Below are positions 9,661 through 18,993 of a stretch of 64,000 bases of DNA, in pieces. How positions within the stretch are numbered: position 1 is the first letter of the stretch; each line of letters starts with the position of its first letter. The notes under the pieces are model-generated. The model did not search any database. It worked only from the letters and a program-made list of their open reading frames with translations, and was not told where the DNA came from. Where the stretch lies: contig NZ_QBDT01000002.1 of the NCBI RefSeq assembly GCF_004124325.1, positions 186,001-250,000 of the forward strand, in the 5' to 3' direction. This DNA comes from Streptomyces sp. L2. Lineage in GTDB: Bacteria; Actinomycetota; Actinomycetes; Streptomycetales; Streptomycetaceae. The position numbers were made by a program, and so were the translations under genes.

Positions 9661-12657
9661 ATGGCTGAAACACCGCTGAACGAGCCGACGCCGGACAGCG
9701 TTCCGCTGACGGTCAACCAGGAGGCCATGTGGGTCGGCTGGCAGGTCGCCCCGACCGCGCCGACGCATGTCCTGCCGTTCGCGTTCAGGGTGACCGGGGA
9801 ACTGGCCACAGCGCGCCTGCGGCAGACCGTCGCCGCGCTCGGCACCCGGCATCCGACGCTCCGTGGCCGCGTGGTCGCCAGTACCGCGGGCGCCCGGCTG
9901 ACCTGGCGTGACGCGCCACCGATTCCGGTCACCGAGCGTGCCGTGACCGGTCGTGTGGAGCAGGCCGTGCTCGACACCGCCCATAGCGTGCCGTTCGACC
10001 TGGACCACGGGCCGCTCGCCCGCGTCGAGGTACTGCGCGGCCCGGACTACACGGTGCTCCTGATCGCCGTGCACCACATCGTCTTCGACGGCACCTCCGT
10101 AGTGCCCTTCCTGCTCGACCTGCGACGAGCCTACGCGGGCGAGGAACTCGACGCCGCGGACAGTCTGACGCCTCTGCGGACCATGGCACGCCGGGGCCGC
10201 GAACTGTCCGACGGACCTGAGGGTGCCGACCACCGCGCCTTCTGGCAGGGCCTGCTCGCGGAACCGATCGGCCACCAGACCTTGCCGTGCCGCCAGACGG
10301 CCCCCGATGAATTCCGGTTATGGAAATTCGGCATCGACCCGGAGACGGAGGCACGCGTCCGCGACTTGGCTCGCGAGACCGGGACGTCGTACTTCACCGT
10401 GATGTTCGCCGCGTTCTTCCTGATGCTGCGTCACCACATGGGCCACGACGATCCCGTCGTCGCCGCGCCGCACCACGGACGCACGGACCCGGCGCTGAAA
10501 GACCGCGTCGGATACTTCGTGAACGTGCTGCCGTTCAGGCCACGGCCGAAGGGATCGCATACCTACCGCGCGTACCTGGGTCACTTCCGCGACCATGCAC
10601 GTCAGGTGCTGGCGCACCATGCGCTTCCGCTGCCAGCGCTGCTCCGCGCCGCGTCGCTGACGGGTCCCGAAGCACACAAGCGCACCCACGAGACGGTGTT
10701 CCAGTACTGGAACCCGACCATCGACGACCGCCTTGACGTGCGTGACATCGAACTCCCCGGTCCGGACGGCACCTGCCGGCTGGAGCTGATCGACGTACTC
10801 GACGTCGCCGACTACGCGCTGACCGTCATGCTGCGCGAGGACACCACCGGCAGCTCGATGGTCTGGAAGGACCCGAACAACCGCTTCGGCGACGAGATGC
10901 TGCGACGTCTGTCCGAGGACTACCTCACCGTGCTGCGCGACATGGTCGAGCGCCCCGACGGCACCGTGGCGGACGGCACCGCCTGCCTGTCCCCGTCCTT
11001 GGCGCTCAGCGAGCCGCCGTCGGCACACACGGAGATCCCGATGCCGTCCGAGGCGACGCCAGAAGCCGAACCCGACGTGGACCCGGAAATCCTCAGCGCC
11101 GTCGCGGACGTGTGGCGGGACGTGCTGGGCCTGCCGTCCGTGGCCGCGGCCGACTCCTTCTTCGAACTGGGCGGCCACTCCCTGCTGGCCGCGACGCTCA
11201 TCGACCGGATCGCGCGCCGGCTGAACGCCGATCTCGCACTGGCCGACCTGTTCGGCCACCCGCGACTGGGCGACCTCGCGGCCATCGTCCAGCGTCGCCT
11301 GTCCGAGCGCGGCGAGAAGACCGCCGCGCCCGCACACCGCACCGGCCCGGTCCCCGCGTCTCCGTTCCAAGAGGGCATCTGGCTGGCCCAGCGTATGGAT
11401 CCGGACCACGCCCGCTATCACATCCCCCTGTCCTGGGCGGTGGACGGCCCCGTGGACATTCCGGCGCTCCGTGCCGCGCTCACCCGCCTCGTCGCCCGGC
11501 ACGAGCTGCTGCGCACCGCCTTCGTCGAGCAGGACGGCAGACCCCACCTCGTGGTGATGCCGCCGTGGACGCCCGACCTGGACGAGATCGACGTCCAGGA
11601 CGCCGACGACACCGAATCCGACCGCGCCGTCGCCGCGTGGGGCGAGGCCGCCGCCCACACCTTCTCGCTCACCCGCGGCCGATTGCTGCGGGCCGCCCTC
11701 CACAAGGGCCGGGGCGGCAGGACAACACTCTCCCTCTGCGTCCACCACCTCGTGCTCGACGGCGGCTCCGTCCCCGTGCTTCTGCGCGAGCTGCGCAAGT
11801 GCTACCGGGCGGTGACCGGCACCGCGTCCGCCCTGCCCGCTCTGCGGCGCCAATACGGTGACCTGATCGCCCGCTGGGCGGAGCACCGGACAGAAGGCCT
11901 GGAATTCTGGCGCCGGCGCCTCGACGGGGCACCCAGCACGCTGAAGCTCCGCGCGCCCCAACAGCCCGAGCCACACGGCCAGTTCACCCTGCCCCTGCCG
12001 GCCGACCTGACGACGCGCCTGGCACCGGTCCGCGCGGAGCACCAGGTCTCCGATTTCATGATCACCGCCTGCGCGGTCGCGGGAGCCCTGCACCGGCAGA
12101 CCGGCCTCCAGGACGTGACCCTCGGCTTCCCCGTCGCGATCACCCGCCCGCCGGCCTTCCGCGACCTGATCGGCCCGAGCATGAACACCGTCCTGCTCCG
12201 GACCCACTGCACCCCGCTGACCACGGTCGCGGAACTGCTGCGGCAGGTGCGGGACGAGACCGTCGCGGCGATGACGCACCAGGACGTGCCGTTCGAGAAC
12301 GTCGTGCGCCAGATGCGGCCACCCCGCCTGCCGGGCCGGACGCCCTATCTGGACGTCCTCGTCAACAGCGTCGACCAGTCCGGCTGGTCACTGGACCTGG
12401 GCGAGGCGCGGCTGACGCCGCTCACGATCGGCGGCCGTATCGACGCCGACAGCAAGGTGCCCGTGACGGTCACAACCACCGTCAGCGCCGACGGGACCCT
12501 GCGCGCGAGCCTGGCCTACCGAGGAGACCAGGTCGAGCGAGCGGCGGCCGCCGGCCTGGCCATGCAGGTGACCTCGCTGCTGTCCGACCAATTCTCCGCC
12601 GACCCCAAAGGGTCGTCACGTGTCCTGCGTGAACCCCGGATCGAGGTGACCGCGTGA
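9661..12657 (+). CDS. NRPS C-T-C protein without an adenylation domain
   Basis: A 998-aa protein. The first condensation domain (about 10-450) has HHIVFDG (His138, His139, Asp143). A carrier domain follows with FELGGHS, Ser507. A second condensation domain (about 555-990) has HHLVLDG (His695, His696, Asp700) and the late motif HQDVPFE. There is no adenylation or thioesterase domain, so the carrier must be charged by another enzyme, probably the preceding free-standing Thr-like A protein. The terminal C domain could pass the chain to a nucleophile or to a carrier outside the window. Residue 220 is a TTA codon (10318). Its stop overlaps the next GTG. Confidence 0.93.
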   Translation: MAETPLNEPTPDSVPLTVNQEAMWVGWQVAPTAPTHVLPFAFRVTGELATARLRQTVAALGTRHPTLRGRVVASTAGARLTWRDAPPIPVTERAVTGRVEQAVLDTAHSVPFDLDHGPLARVEVLRGPDYTVLLIAVHHIVFDGTSVVPFLLDLRRAYAGEELDAADSLTPLRTMARRGRELSDGPEGADHRAFWQGLLAEPIGHQTLPCRQTAPDEFRLWKFGIDPETEARVRDLARETGTSYFTVMFAAFFLMLRHHMGHDDPVVAAPHHGRTDPALKDRVGYFVNVLPFRPRPKGSHTYRAYLGHFRDHARQVLAHHALPLPALLRAASLTGPEAHKRTHETVFQYWNPTIDDRLDVRDIELPGPDGTCRLELIDVLDVADYALTVMLREDTTGSSMVWKDPNNRFGDEMLRRLSEDYLTVLRDMVERPDGTVADGTACLSPSLALSEPPSAHTEIPMPSEATPEAEPDVDPEILSAVADVWRDVLGLPSVAAADSFFELGGHSLLAATLIDRIARRLNADLALADLFGHPRLGDLAAIVQRRLSERGEKTAAPAHRTGPVPASPFQEGIWLAQRMDPDHARYHIPLSWAVDGPVDIPALRAALTRLVARHELLRTAFVEQDGRPHLVVMPPWTPDLDEIDVQDADDTESDRAVAAWGEAAAHTFSLTRGRLLRAALHKGRGGRTTLSLCVHHLVLDGGSVPVLLRELRKCYRAVTGTASALPALRRQYGDLIARWAEHRTEGLEFWRRRLDGAPSTLKLRAPQQPEPHGQFTLPLPADLTTRLAPVRAEHQVSDFMITACAVAGALHRQTGLQDVTLGFPVAITRPPAFRDLIGPSMNTVLLRTHCTPLTTVAELLRQVRDETVAAMTHQDVPFENVVRQMRPPRLPGRTPYLDVLVNSVDQSGWSLDLGEARLTPLTIGGRIDADSKVPVTVTTTVSADGTLRASLAYRGDQVERAAAAGLAMQVTSLLSDQFSADPKGSSRVLREPRIEVTA

Positions 12658-13544
12658 CCATGGCCACCAGCCCTCGTCCGTTCCGCTTCGGCGTCAGCCT
12701 CACCGCCGCCTCCACACGCCAGGCCTGGCTGGACAAGTGCCGGCGAGCCGAGGCACTGGGATACGACCTGATCGCCGTGCCCGATCACCTCGGTGTGCTG
12801 GCCCCGTTCCCGGCGCTGGTCGCGGCCGCGGCCGTCACCGAGCGGCCGCGCCTGGCCACGTACGTCCTCAATGCCGCGTTCCACAATCCGGTGCTCCTCG
12901 CACGCGACGCGCTCACGACGCAGTTGGTCACCGGTGGCCGACTGGAACTGGGCATCGGCGCCGGATACGCGAAGGACGAGTTCGAGGCGGCCGGCATCCC
13001 GTGGACCGGTGCGGGAGCACGCGTGCGCCGGCTGAGCGAGACCGTGACCGAACTTCGCCGGATCCTCGACGATCCGCGCCTCATCGGCTGGTCACGGGCG
13101 ATCGAACCGCCCCCGTTGATCATCGGCGGACACGGTGACAAGATGCTGCGGCTGGCCGCCGCCCACGCTGACGTCGTCGCATTCGCGGGAGCCACCGGAG
13201 GCACCGCCAATCTTGCCGGCGCGGACATCATGGCCGAGCGGGTCGCCTTCTTCGAGGCGGCCGCGGGAGACCGGGCGGCGTCCATGGAACGCAACATCAT
13301 GGCCCACGTCGTCATCGTGGCGCCGGACCGGGACCGGGCGATCGACATGCTGCGCCGACGCGCCCCGCACCTCGACGGGATGCCGGGCTTCGAGGAACTC
13401 CCCACGGTGCTCCTCGGACCCGCGGAGGATATCGCGGCTACGCTCCTCGCCCGCCGCGAGCGATACGGCATCTCCTCGATCTGCGTGCACGAACCGGCGA
13501 TGGCCGGCTTCGCATCCGTGATCAAGCTCCTCGCAGGACAGTGA
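12654..13544 (+). CDS. Luciferase-like (F420-type) oxidoreductase
   Basis: Bacterial-luciferase-fold protein of 296 aa (294 if ATG 12660 is used instead of the overlapping GTG 12654). The N-terminus FRFGVSLTAA, LGYDLIAVPDHLG, and GGRLELGIGAGY with EAAGIPW match the F420-dependent LLM subfamily (TIGR03621-like). These act as flavin/F420 dehydrogenases or monooxygenases. It is coupled by GTGA to the C-T-C protein, so it is likely a tailoring enzyme of the same pathway; it is the last gene before a strong terminator. The exact cofactor (F420 or FMN) cannot be decided from sequence alone. Confidence 0.88.
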   Translation: MTMATSPRPFRFGVSLTAASTRQAWLDKCRRAEALGYDLIAVPDHLGVLAPFPALVAAAAVTERPRLATYVLNAAFHNPVLLARDALTTQLVTGGRLELGIGAGYAKDEFEAAGIPWTGAGARVRRLSETVTELRRILDDPRLIGWSRAIEPPPLIIGGHGDKMLRLAAAHADVVAFAGATGGTANLAGADIMAERVAFFEAAAGDRAASMERNIMAHVVIVAPDRDRAIDMLRRRAPHLDGMPGFEELPTVLLGPAEDIAATLLARRERYGISSICVHEPAMAGFASVIKLLAGQ

Positions 13545-13598
13545 GAAACTCACACCCGGCCGCCTACCCCTCGATGTAACCCCGGCGGCGGCACGAAC

Positions 13599-13661
13599 AA
13601 GGCTCCCGCGCTGTGGAGAGAGACACCCAGTGTCTCAACTCTTCGGCGTGGGAGCCTTTTT
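13599..13661 (+). terminator. Double-stem intrinsic terminator ending the NRPS/PKS operon
   Basis: A 13-bp outer stem pairs 13599-13611 with 13647-13659 (one G-U) and is followed by a T run (13657-13661). Its loop contains a second perfect 7-bp hairpin, 13620-13626 with 13630-13636. It begins 55 bases after the oxidoreductase stop. Confidence 0.85.
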
Positions 13662-13983
13662 GGCTACGCACCCTGGTGCAGCGGAGCCTCCCGCACCTTC
13701 TGGCGGGGCCCTGAAACCGGCATGGAACCGGCATGACAGGGCATCGGCTCGCACCGTCGCGGCGGAGCGCGGCGGCGCCGTCCGGCGACAGGCGTTCCGC
13801 AGAACCGCGAAGGCGTCGAGAAGCCCTTTTCGAGGTGTTGCGTAACAAGTCGAAGGCTGACGTGTCTCAAGGACGGCGGGCAGCTCCCGGCAAGCGGGCG
13901 CTGAGTCCGCCCGTTGATCACTCAGGTGACTTCTCAGTGTCTGACGGGTCGCCAATTCTCTTTAATCACCCCAGGAGGATGCC
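13662..13983. other. Intergenic region upstream of the repeat protein
   Basis: No credible gene. It should hold the promoter of the 13984 gene; a strong AGGAGG (13973-13978) lies five bases before that gene's TTG. I could not assign -35/-10 boxes with confidence. Confidence 0.5.
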
Positions 13984-16900
13984 TTGTCTGGACGCCACAA
14001 GAAGGTGCGTAAGAATGCGATCACGGTGGCGAACCGGTACGCCGCCATCACCCTTTCCCTAGGGGTTGCATTAGGAATCGGCGCGACTGCCGCAGGCCCG
14101 GCCATCGCAGCAGAAACCGTGCCGCCGGTAACCGTTAAGAAGACATACAGCGACCCCTTGAGTGAATTCTTTGGCAAGGTCTGGGATCAGTGGACCAATG
14201 ACTCTCATTTCGGGGCGAATCAGAATATAAATATTACCAACCAGACGGGCCAGGGCCTATATGTCACGTCGAAGCTACGCCTGGGATATCTCCTTGCCGA
14301 CACAGCGATCGATGCCTACGACACTGCGGTCGGGCTCAAGGGCCTCGTTAAGACTGGAATGAATGCAAAGAAGGCGTATGAGGCCCTGGATTCGATCAGG
14401 CAACAAAGCCCGAAGACGTTCGAGGAGCTGAAGAACGCGTGGTCGAGTCTCACGCCTAAGCAGCGCAAGCTGCTGAAGGATTCCGCCCAGGAAGGCCCCG
14501 AGGGAGTGGGGGCCGCAGTGTCTATGGTTCAAGATGGCGGTCTCATTAGTAAGCTGAAGGATCTCGGCGATCGTGCAATTAACGGCTCGATTGACGTCAA
14601 CGACCTGATGGCCGACCCGGCTTTCCGTGAAAAATTCAAAACCGCTGCCGGTGATCCTGTGAAGAACGGCGATGTCAAGAACATCCGGTCACAGAGCTTC
14701 GGAGATACCTGGGGCATACCGCCGTTCCGGATCATCATGGTGGGGGGTGGTCCCGTCGTCCTGCCTGGCAGTCCGCCTAGCGCCCTGGCCGGCCTGCTCG
14801 GGTTCGATACCGTCGATGTTGTTGCCATGACAGCAGACGGCAAGAAGGCGACGGAGTTCACCACGGCCCCCGACAACTCATGGATCGCCAGACCTAACGA
14901 CATTGTCCGGTCCGTTTACGGCACCCTGCGTGAACCGAATCTGTGGGCTGGCCAACATACTTGGCACGTTCAGGATTCACCGGCCGCAGGCAAAGAGAAC
15001 GGCGAGGCCGTTGGAGGTGCCAACGTTGATCCTGCCAAGGTTGACCTGGTGACGAGAATCGTGATGAGCGAGCGTGGCATCTCCCAGGGTGACGCGAACA
15101 AGTACCTGGAAGGTATTCCCGATCTATCGAGCTACGTCGATCGTAAGCTGCAAGCGCAGCAGGGGATGAACGAGCTGATGACGCTCCTTACGAAACAGGG
15201 CGGGATGGAGCAAAATGAAGCTTATGGCTGGATTAATAGCCAAGCGAAGAGTGCTGGCCTTTCTCCAAAGCAGCTGAATTTCGAAATGAACAAGACGCTG
15301 AATGTTCTTGAGAAATGGGGAATGGGGCGAGGGGAAGGGCTCCAATGGATCAGAGGTCAGGCAAATAGCGTGCATCAGACGCCGATCCAGCTTATGAAGA
15401 GCGTACAGGAAACGGGCGCTGTCGCCGACCTTAAGAGGGAAAAGCAAGAGCTGACCACAGAGGAGGCTGTGGATTCCCTGAAGGGCAAGGACAGGCCGGC
15501 GCGAGAGGCAGTACCGGACGAGACCGGTGACGTCTCGGCAGTCGAAAAAGAGATGAGCTCGGCCGATGCTGAGCAGGTCGCCCAAATCATGAAGGACAAC
15601 CCAGGGGTAAGCAAGGAGACTGCCTTCAAGGCCCTGGAGGTCTACCGGAAGAATACCGATAATGTCGACGGGGCGGCCGGCAATGCCCAAGAGGGAATTG
15701 ATCCTGCGTTGGAGCAGAAGATTGCCGATCTTGTGAAGAACAACCCGGGTATGACACGGCAGGATGCGCTTGATGCGCTGGGTTCCAAGGGGCAGCCTGC
15801 GAAGGACGATCCGCTGACCGATTCGAAGCCTGGGGCTGGGGAGAAGCAGGCGTCTGAGGCTGACGCCAAGGCCAAGGAGGAGGCTGACGCCAAGGCGAAG
15901 GAGGAGGCTGACGCCAAGGCGAAGGAGGAGGCTGACGCCAAGGCGAAGGAGGAGGCTGACGCCAAGGCGAAGGAGGAGGCTGACGCCAAGGCGAAGGAGG
16001 AGGCTGACGCCAAGGCGAAGGAGGAGGCTGACGCCAAGGCGAAGGAGGAGGCTGACGCCAAGGCGAAGGAGGAGGCTGACGCCAAGGCGAAGGAGGAGGC
16101 TGACGCCAAGGCGAAGGAGGAGGCTGACGCCAAGGCGAAGGAGGAGGCTGACGCCAAGGCGAAGGAGGAGGCTGACGCCAAGGCGAAGGAGGAGGCTGAC
16201 GCCAAGGCGAAGGAGGAGGCTGACGCCAAGGCGAAGGAGGAGGCGGACCGTAAGGCCAAGGAGGAAGCGGACCGTAAGGCCAAGGAGGAAGCGGACCGTA
16301 AGGCCAAGGAGGAAGCGGACCGTAAGGCCAAGGAGGAAGCGGACCGCAAGGCCAAGGAAGAGGCTGACCGCAAGGCCAAGGAAGAGGCTGACCGCAAGGC
16401 CAAGGAAGAGGCTGACCGCAAGGCCAAGGAGGAAGCGGACCGTAAGGCCAAGGAGGAAGCGGACCGTAAGGCCAAGGAAGAGGCTGACCGCAAGGCCAAG
16501 GAAGAGGCTGACCGTAAGGCCAAGGAGGAAGCGGACCGCAAGGCCAAGGAGGAAGCGGACCGTAAGGCCAAGGAGGAAGCGGACCGTAAGGCCAAGGAAG
16601 AGGCGGACCGTAAGGCCAAGGAGGAAGCGGACCGTAAGGCTCGTGAGGAAGCCGACCGTAAGGCCAAGGAGGAAGCGGACCGTAAGGCTCGTGAGGAAGC
16701 CGACCGTAAGGCCAAGGAGGAAGCGGACCGTAAGGCTCGTGAGGAAGCCGACCGTAAGGCCAAGGAGGAAGCCGACCGTAAGGCTCGTGAGGAAGCCGAC
16801 CGCAAGGCCAAGGAGGAAGCCGACCGTAAGGCTCGTGAGGAAGCCGACCGCAAGGCCAAGGAGGAAGCCGACCGTAAGGCTCGTGAGGAAGCCGACCGCA

Positions 16901-17007
16901 AGGCCAAGGAGGAAGCCGACCGGCGGGCTCGCGAGGAGGCTGACCGCAAGGCTCGTGAGGAAGCCGAGCGTCGGGCTGAGGAGCATGGTCGGGAGGAGCG
17001 GCGGTAG
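13984..17007 (+). CDS. Secreted protein with 47 tandem charged octapeptides
   Basis: A 1007-aa protein of unknown function. The TTG start is chosen because AGGAGG sits five bases upstream and the N-terminus then reads as a signal peptide (basic MSGRHKKVRK, hydrophobic core, AIAA about residue 42). Residues 45-350 match nothing I recognise. Residues about 350-605 hold several short helical motifs of the form I-M-x-x-N-P-G-V-S-x-E-x-A-x-x-A-L. Residues 626-1001 are 47 octads, first KAKEEADA (16 copies), then KAKEEADR alternating with KAREEADR. The i/i+4 Glu-Lys/Arg pattern predicts a rigid single alpha-helix. Residue 30 is a TTA codon. Many AT-rich codons (ATA, AAT, ATT) set it apart from the NRPS genes and suggest horizontal origin. 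Confidence 0.85.
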   Translation: MSGRHKKVRKNAITVANRYAAITLSLGVALGIGATAAGPAIAAETVPPVTVKKTYSDPLSEFFGKVWDQWTNDSHFGANQNINITNQTGQGLYVTSKLRLGYLLADTAIDAYDTAVGLKGLVKTGMNAKKAYEALDSIRQQSPKTFEELKNAWSSLTPKQRKLLKDSAQEGPEGVGAAVSMVQDGGLISKLKDLGDRAINGSIDVNDLMADPAFREKFKTAAGDPVKNGDVKNIRSQSFGDTWGIPPFRIIMVGGGPVVLPGSPPSALAGLLGFDTVDVVAMTADGKKATEFTTAPDNSWIARPNDIVRSVYGTLREPNLWAGQHTWHVQDSPAAGKENGEAVGGANVDPAKVDLVTRIVMSERGISQGDANKYLEGIPDLSSYVDRKLQAQQGMNELMTLLTKQGGMEQNEAYGWINSQAKSAGLSPKQLNFEMNKTLNVLEKWGMGRGEGLQWIRGQANSVHQTPIQLMKSVQETGAVADLKREKQELTTEEAVDSLKGKDRPAREAVPDETGDVSAVEKEMSSADAEQVAQIMKDNPGVSKETAFKALEVYRKNTDNVDGAAGNAQEGIDPALEQKIADLVKNNPGMTRQDALDALGSKGQPAKDDPLTDSKPGAGEKQASEADAKAKEEADAKAKEEADAKAKEEADAKAKEEADAKAKEEADAKAKEEADAKAKEEADAKAKEEADAKAKEEADAKAKEEADAKAKEEADAKAKEEADAKAKEEADAKAKEEADAKAKEEADAKAKEEADRKAKEEADRKAKEEADRKAKEEADRKAKEEADRKAKEEADRKAKEEADRKAKEEADRKAKEEADRKAKEEADRKAKEEADRKAKEEADRKAKEEADRKAKEEADRKAKEEADRKAKEEADRKAKEEADRKAREEADRKAKEEADRKAREEADRKAKEEADRKAREEADRKAKEEADRKAREEADRKAKEEADRKAREEADRKAKEEADRKAREEADRKAKEEADRRAREEADRKAREEAERRAEEHGREERR
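15859..16986 (+). repeat. 24-bp tandem repeat array (47 units) inside the secreted protein gene
   Basis: In-frame 24-bp units. Units 1-16 (15859-16242) are almost identical (GCTGACGCCAAGGCGAAGGA core). Units 17-47 (16243-16986) vary mainly at synonymous sites, and the distal part alternates AAGGCCAAG with AAGGCTCGT to form a 48-bp super-repeat. The array should be prone to slippage and length variation. Confidence 0.95.
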
Positions 17008-17017
17008 CCGTTCGTCT

Positions 17018-17057
17018 GGGAGACCGCCGACCACCGCGGGGCTGGCGGCGGTCTCCC
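17018..17057 (+). terminator. Hairpin terminator after the repeat-protein gene
   Basis: Perfect 11-bp stem GGGAGACCGCC (17018-17028) with GGCGGTCTCCC (17047-17057), starting 11 bases after the stop. No T run, as is common in Streptomyces. Confidence 0.75.
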
Positions 17058-17191
17058 GGGTGCTGAACAGAACGCCCCGTCACCACGGTCCACGAGGGGG
17101 CCGTGGGAGGAGAACCGAACCGGGCGCGCCCCCACGGACCTTGCGGTGTACCTCCGCCTCCGCGCTGTGGCGCTTGCACGGCGCGGGGCGG

Positions 17192-18211
17192 TCAGATCAA
17201 CGCGACTGGCTTCGGTACGTCGTCCGACTGAGAGCGTGACGTTCGGACTGCCGTGGATGTCCGGAGGTCCTGACGCGGCGGGCAGCCGTACGTTTCCCGG
17301 TACAAGGCGGCGAAGCGGCCGACGTGGAAAAAGCCCCATCGCATGGCGATGTCGGTGACTGTGGTGCCGCTGGAAGGGGAGGCTGCCAATAGGTCGTGGT
17401 GGGCGCACGCGAGGCGCATCCGGCGGAGGTGCGCGAGCGGAGTCGTGTCGAGGTGCCGGCGAAAGGCGTATTGCAGAGAGCGGATGGTGACGTGGGCGGC
17501 ACCGGCGATGTCGGCAAGGGTGATGGGTTCGCCGACATGGTCGTCCATATAGGTGAGAGCCCGGCGCAGCGTACGTGGGTGCGCGTCGTTGCGATCGGAT
17601 GCGCTGGGGTCGGTGCGCGCCGTGTTGGGGAAGGCGGAGAGGACGCTCGCGGCCAGCAGTTGGGTCGCGGTGGAGATGATCAGGGGCTGGTTCGCGACAG
17701 CGGGCTCGGCCAGAACGTGGTCGCGCAGGTAATGGATGGTGCTCCGCAACTGGCGGGCTGCCGCCGCGGAGTGCGGCAGGTGCCCGGTCAGCCGGACCGG
17801 CTGGGGCTCTCGACTGTTAGCTCTGGTGGCCACTTGGGAGAGCAGATCCGGCTCCAGCATGGTGATGTTGTAGCGGGCGGAGCAGATCCGTCCGTAGGAA
17901 GGCAACTCCGGCGAGGCCAGTGAGGCCACGTCTCCGGGGCCCAAGGCCTCAATGCTGTCCCCGATGGAATGGCTGCGGACGGTGCCCTCATGGACCAGGC
18001 ACAGGCAGATCCTGTGCAGCGGGTTGGTGGAGTAGGTCATGTCGAAGCTCAGGTCGCACTCGTCGACCGTCACGCAGGGCGTCGCTTCGCGGCGGATCGT
18101 CGCGTGGCTGGGCCCAGGCGTGGAGCTGCTGATGCGCATCCTGCCGTAGGCATGACTGAGGAATTCCTCGGTCTCACTCAGATCGTCGCTCTCGAAGACC
18201 AGGGTGCTCAT
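17192..18211 (-). CDS. AraC-family transcriptional regulator
   Basis: A 339-aa protein with an N-terminal AraC-binding-like cupin region (about 20-190) and a C-terminal double helix-turn-helix (about 220-318). The second includes the family signature around VTDIAMRWGFFHVGRFAALY followed by YGCPPRQ, the usual AraC end. The ATG has GAGGA about ten bases upstream. It is isolated, convergent with the repeat protein and followed by a large gene-poor gap, so its regulon is unclear; surface genes nearby are plausible targets. The ligand cannot be inferred. Confidence 0.9.
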   Translation of the reverse strand: MSTLVFESDDLSETEEFLSHAYGRMRISSSTPGPSHATIRREATPCVTVDECDLSFDMTYSTNPLHRICLCLVHEGTVRSHSIGDSIEALGPGDVASLASPELPSYGRICSARYNITMLEPDLLSQVATRANSREPQPVRLTGHLPHSAAAARQLRSTIHYLRDHVLAEPAVANQPLIISTATQLLAASVLSAFPNTARTDPSASDRNDAHPRTLRRALTYMDDHVGEPITLADIAGAAHVTIRSLQYAFRRHLDTTPLAHLRRMRLACAHHDLLAASPSSGTTVTDIAMRWGFFHVGRFAALYRETYGCPPRQDLRTSTAVRTSRSQSDDVPKPVALI

Positions 18212-18993
18212 CGCGGGCCGTCCTCTCGGCCGGGGAAGCGGTTTCCGCCCAGAGGCTACGGGCCTCGGTCGGTTCGATGCCCAGATATGAGGAGGCGTTC
18301 ACCCGTGTGTGAGCGGCGGGCGCTGGACATGGTGGCCGAACGGCAGGGCTGCGGGGATCTCGACCGTGGAGACTGGCTGACGTTTTTACTGAAGATCCGA
18401 CAATTTGGCCGTAACAAAAGGGCGTGAGTCGTGTCAAAGTCTGTAGAGAGCTGATCCACCCAGGAGGAGCCTGGGTGAGCCGGGAGGCCACTGTCCTACC
18501 GCCCCAATGGCCGGACTACCCGAGGACAACCCGACCGGCACAGCTCCCAACCCGCCGGCACCGTCGTTCACGCGGTCCGCGATGAGAACGCCCCCGCGAG
18601 GGCGCTCGTGGACGGACAGGGGGTCGCGGCCCGGCGGGCCCCAGCTGCCCCGCCTGCTCTGCGCACGTACGGGACGTGACATAGCGCCAGGAAGGGGCCC
18701 GCGGCGCCCAGAAAAAGGATGTGATCATGCCCGCCAGCCTGCGCGCTCGCCGTGGCCCGCGTGCAGCGGGTACCGCACCGCGGGCCGGCCGCCGCCTTCG
18801 TCTGATACGAGTACTCGCTGTCCGTCGTGCGGTGCGGCTGGTGCATTGGTTCCCGTACGGTTCGTCGTCCGTTGCCGGGTCTCCGCCGGCGGACGCTACG
18901 ACTGGGCAGGAACTCAGCGAGCGTGCCCCTCTGGTCACCTCGTCCGCCCTCGGTTCATCAAGTCCGTGAACCCCCTTCCGACCTCCCCTTGGC
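18212..18993. other. Gene-poor region with a hairpin and a Cys-rich frame
   Basis: No convincing gene on either strand. A perfect 8-bp hairpin (18457-18464 with 18470-18477) is present. One + frame around 18790-18960 encodes RCPSCG ... RACPSGH, which looks like a zinc-ribbon fragment but has no good start, so it may be a remnant. The upstream promoter of the AraC gene lies at the left side. Confidence 0.4.

Noticed and set aside
15859..16986. TolA-like protein suspicion
   Set aside because: The charged repeats resemble TolA domain II, but the N-terminus is a cleavable signal, the C-terminal TolA domain is absent and there is no Tol system in this Gram-positive.
15124..17408. Long minus-strand frames opposite the repeat protein
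   Set aside because: They are antisense reflections of the 24-bp repeats (LLLRLGVS- and PPPSPWRQ-type products) and have no independent coding signs.
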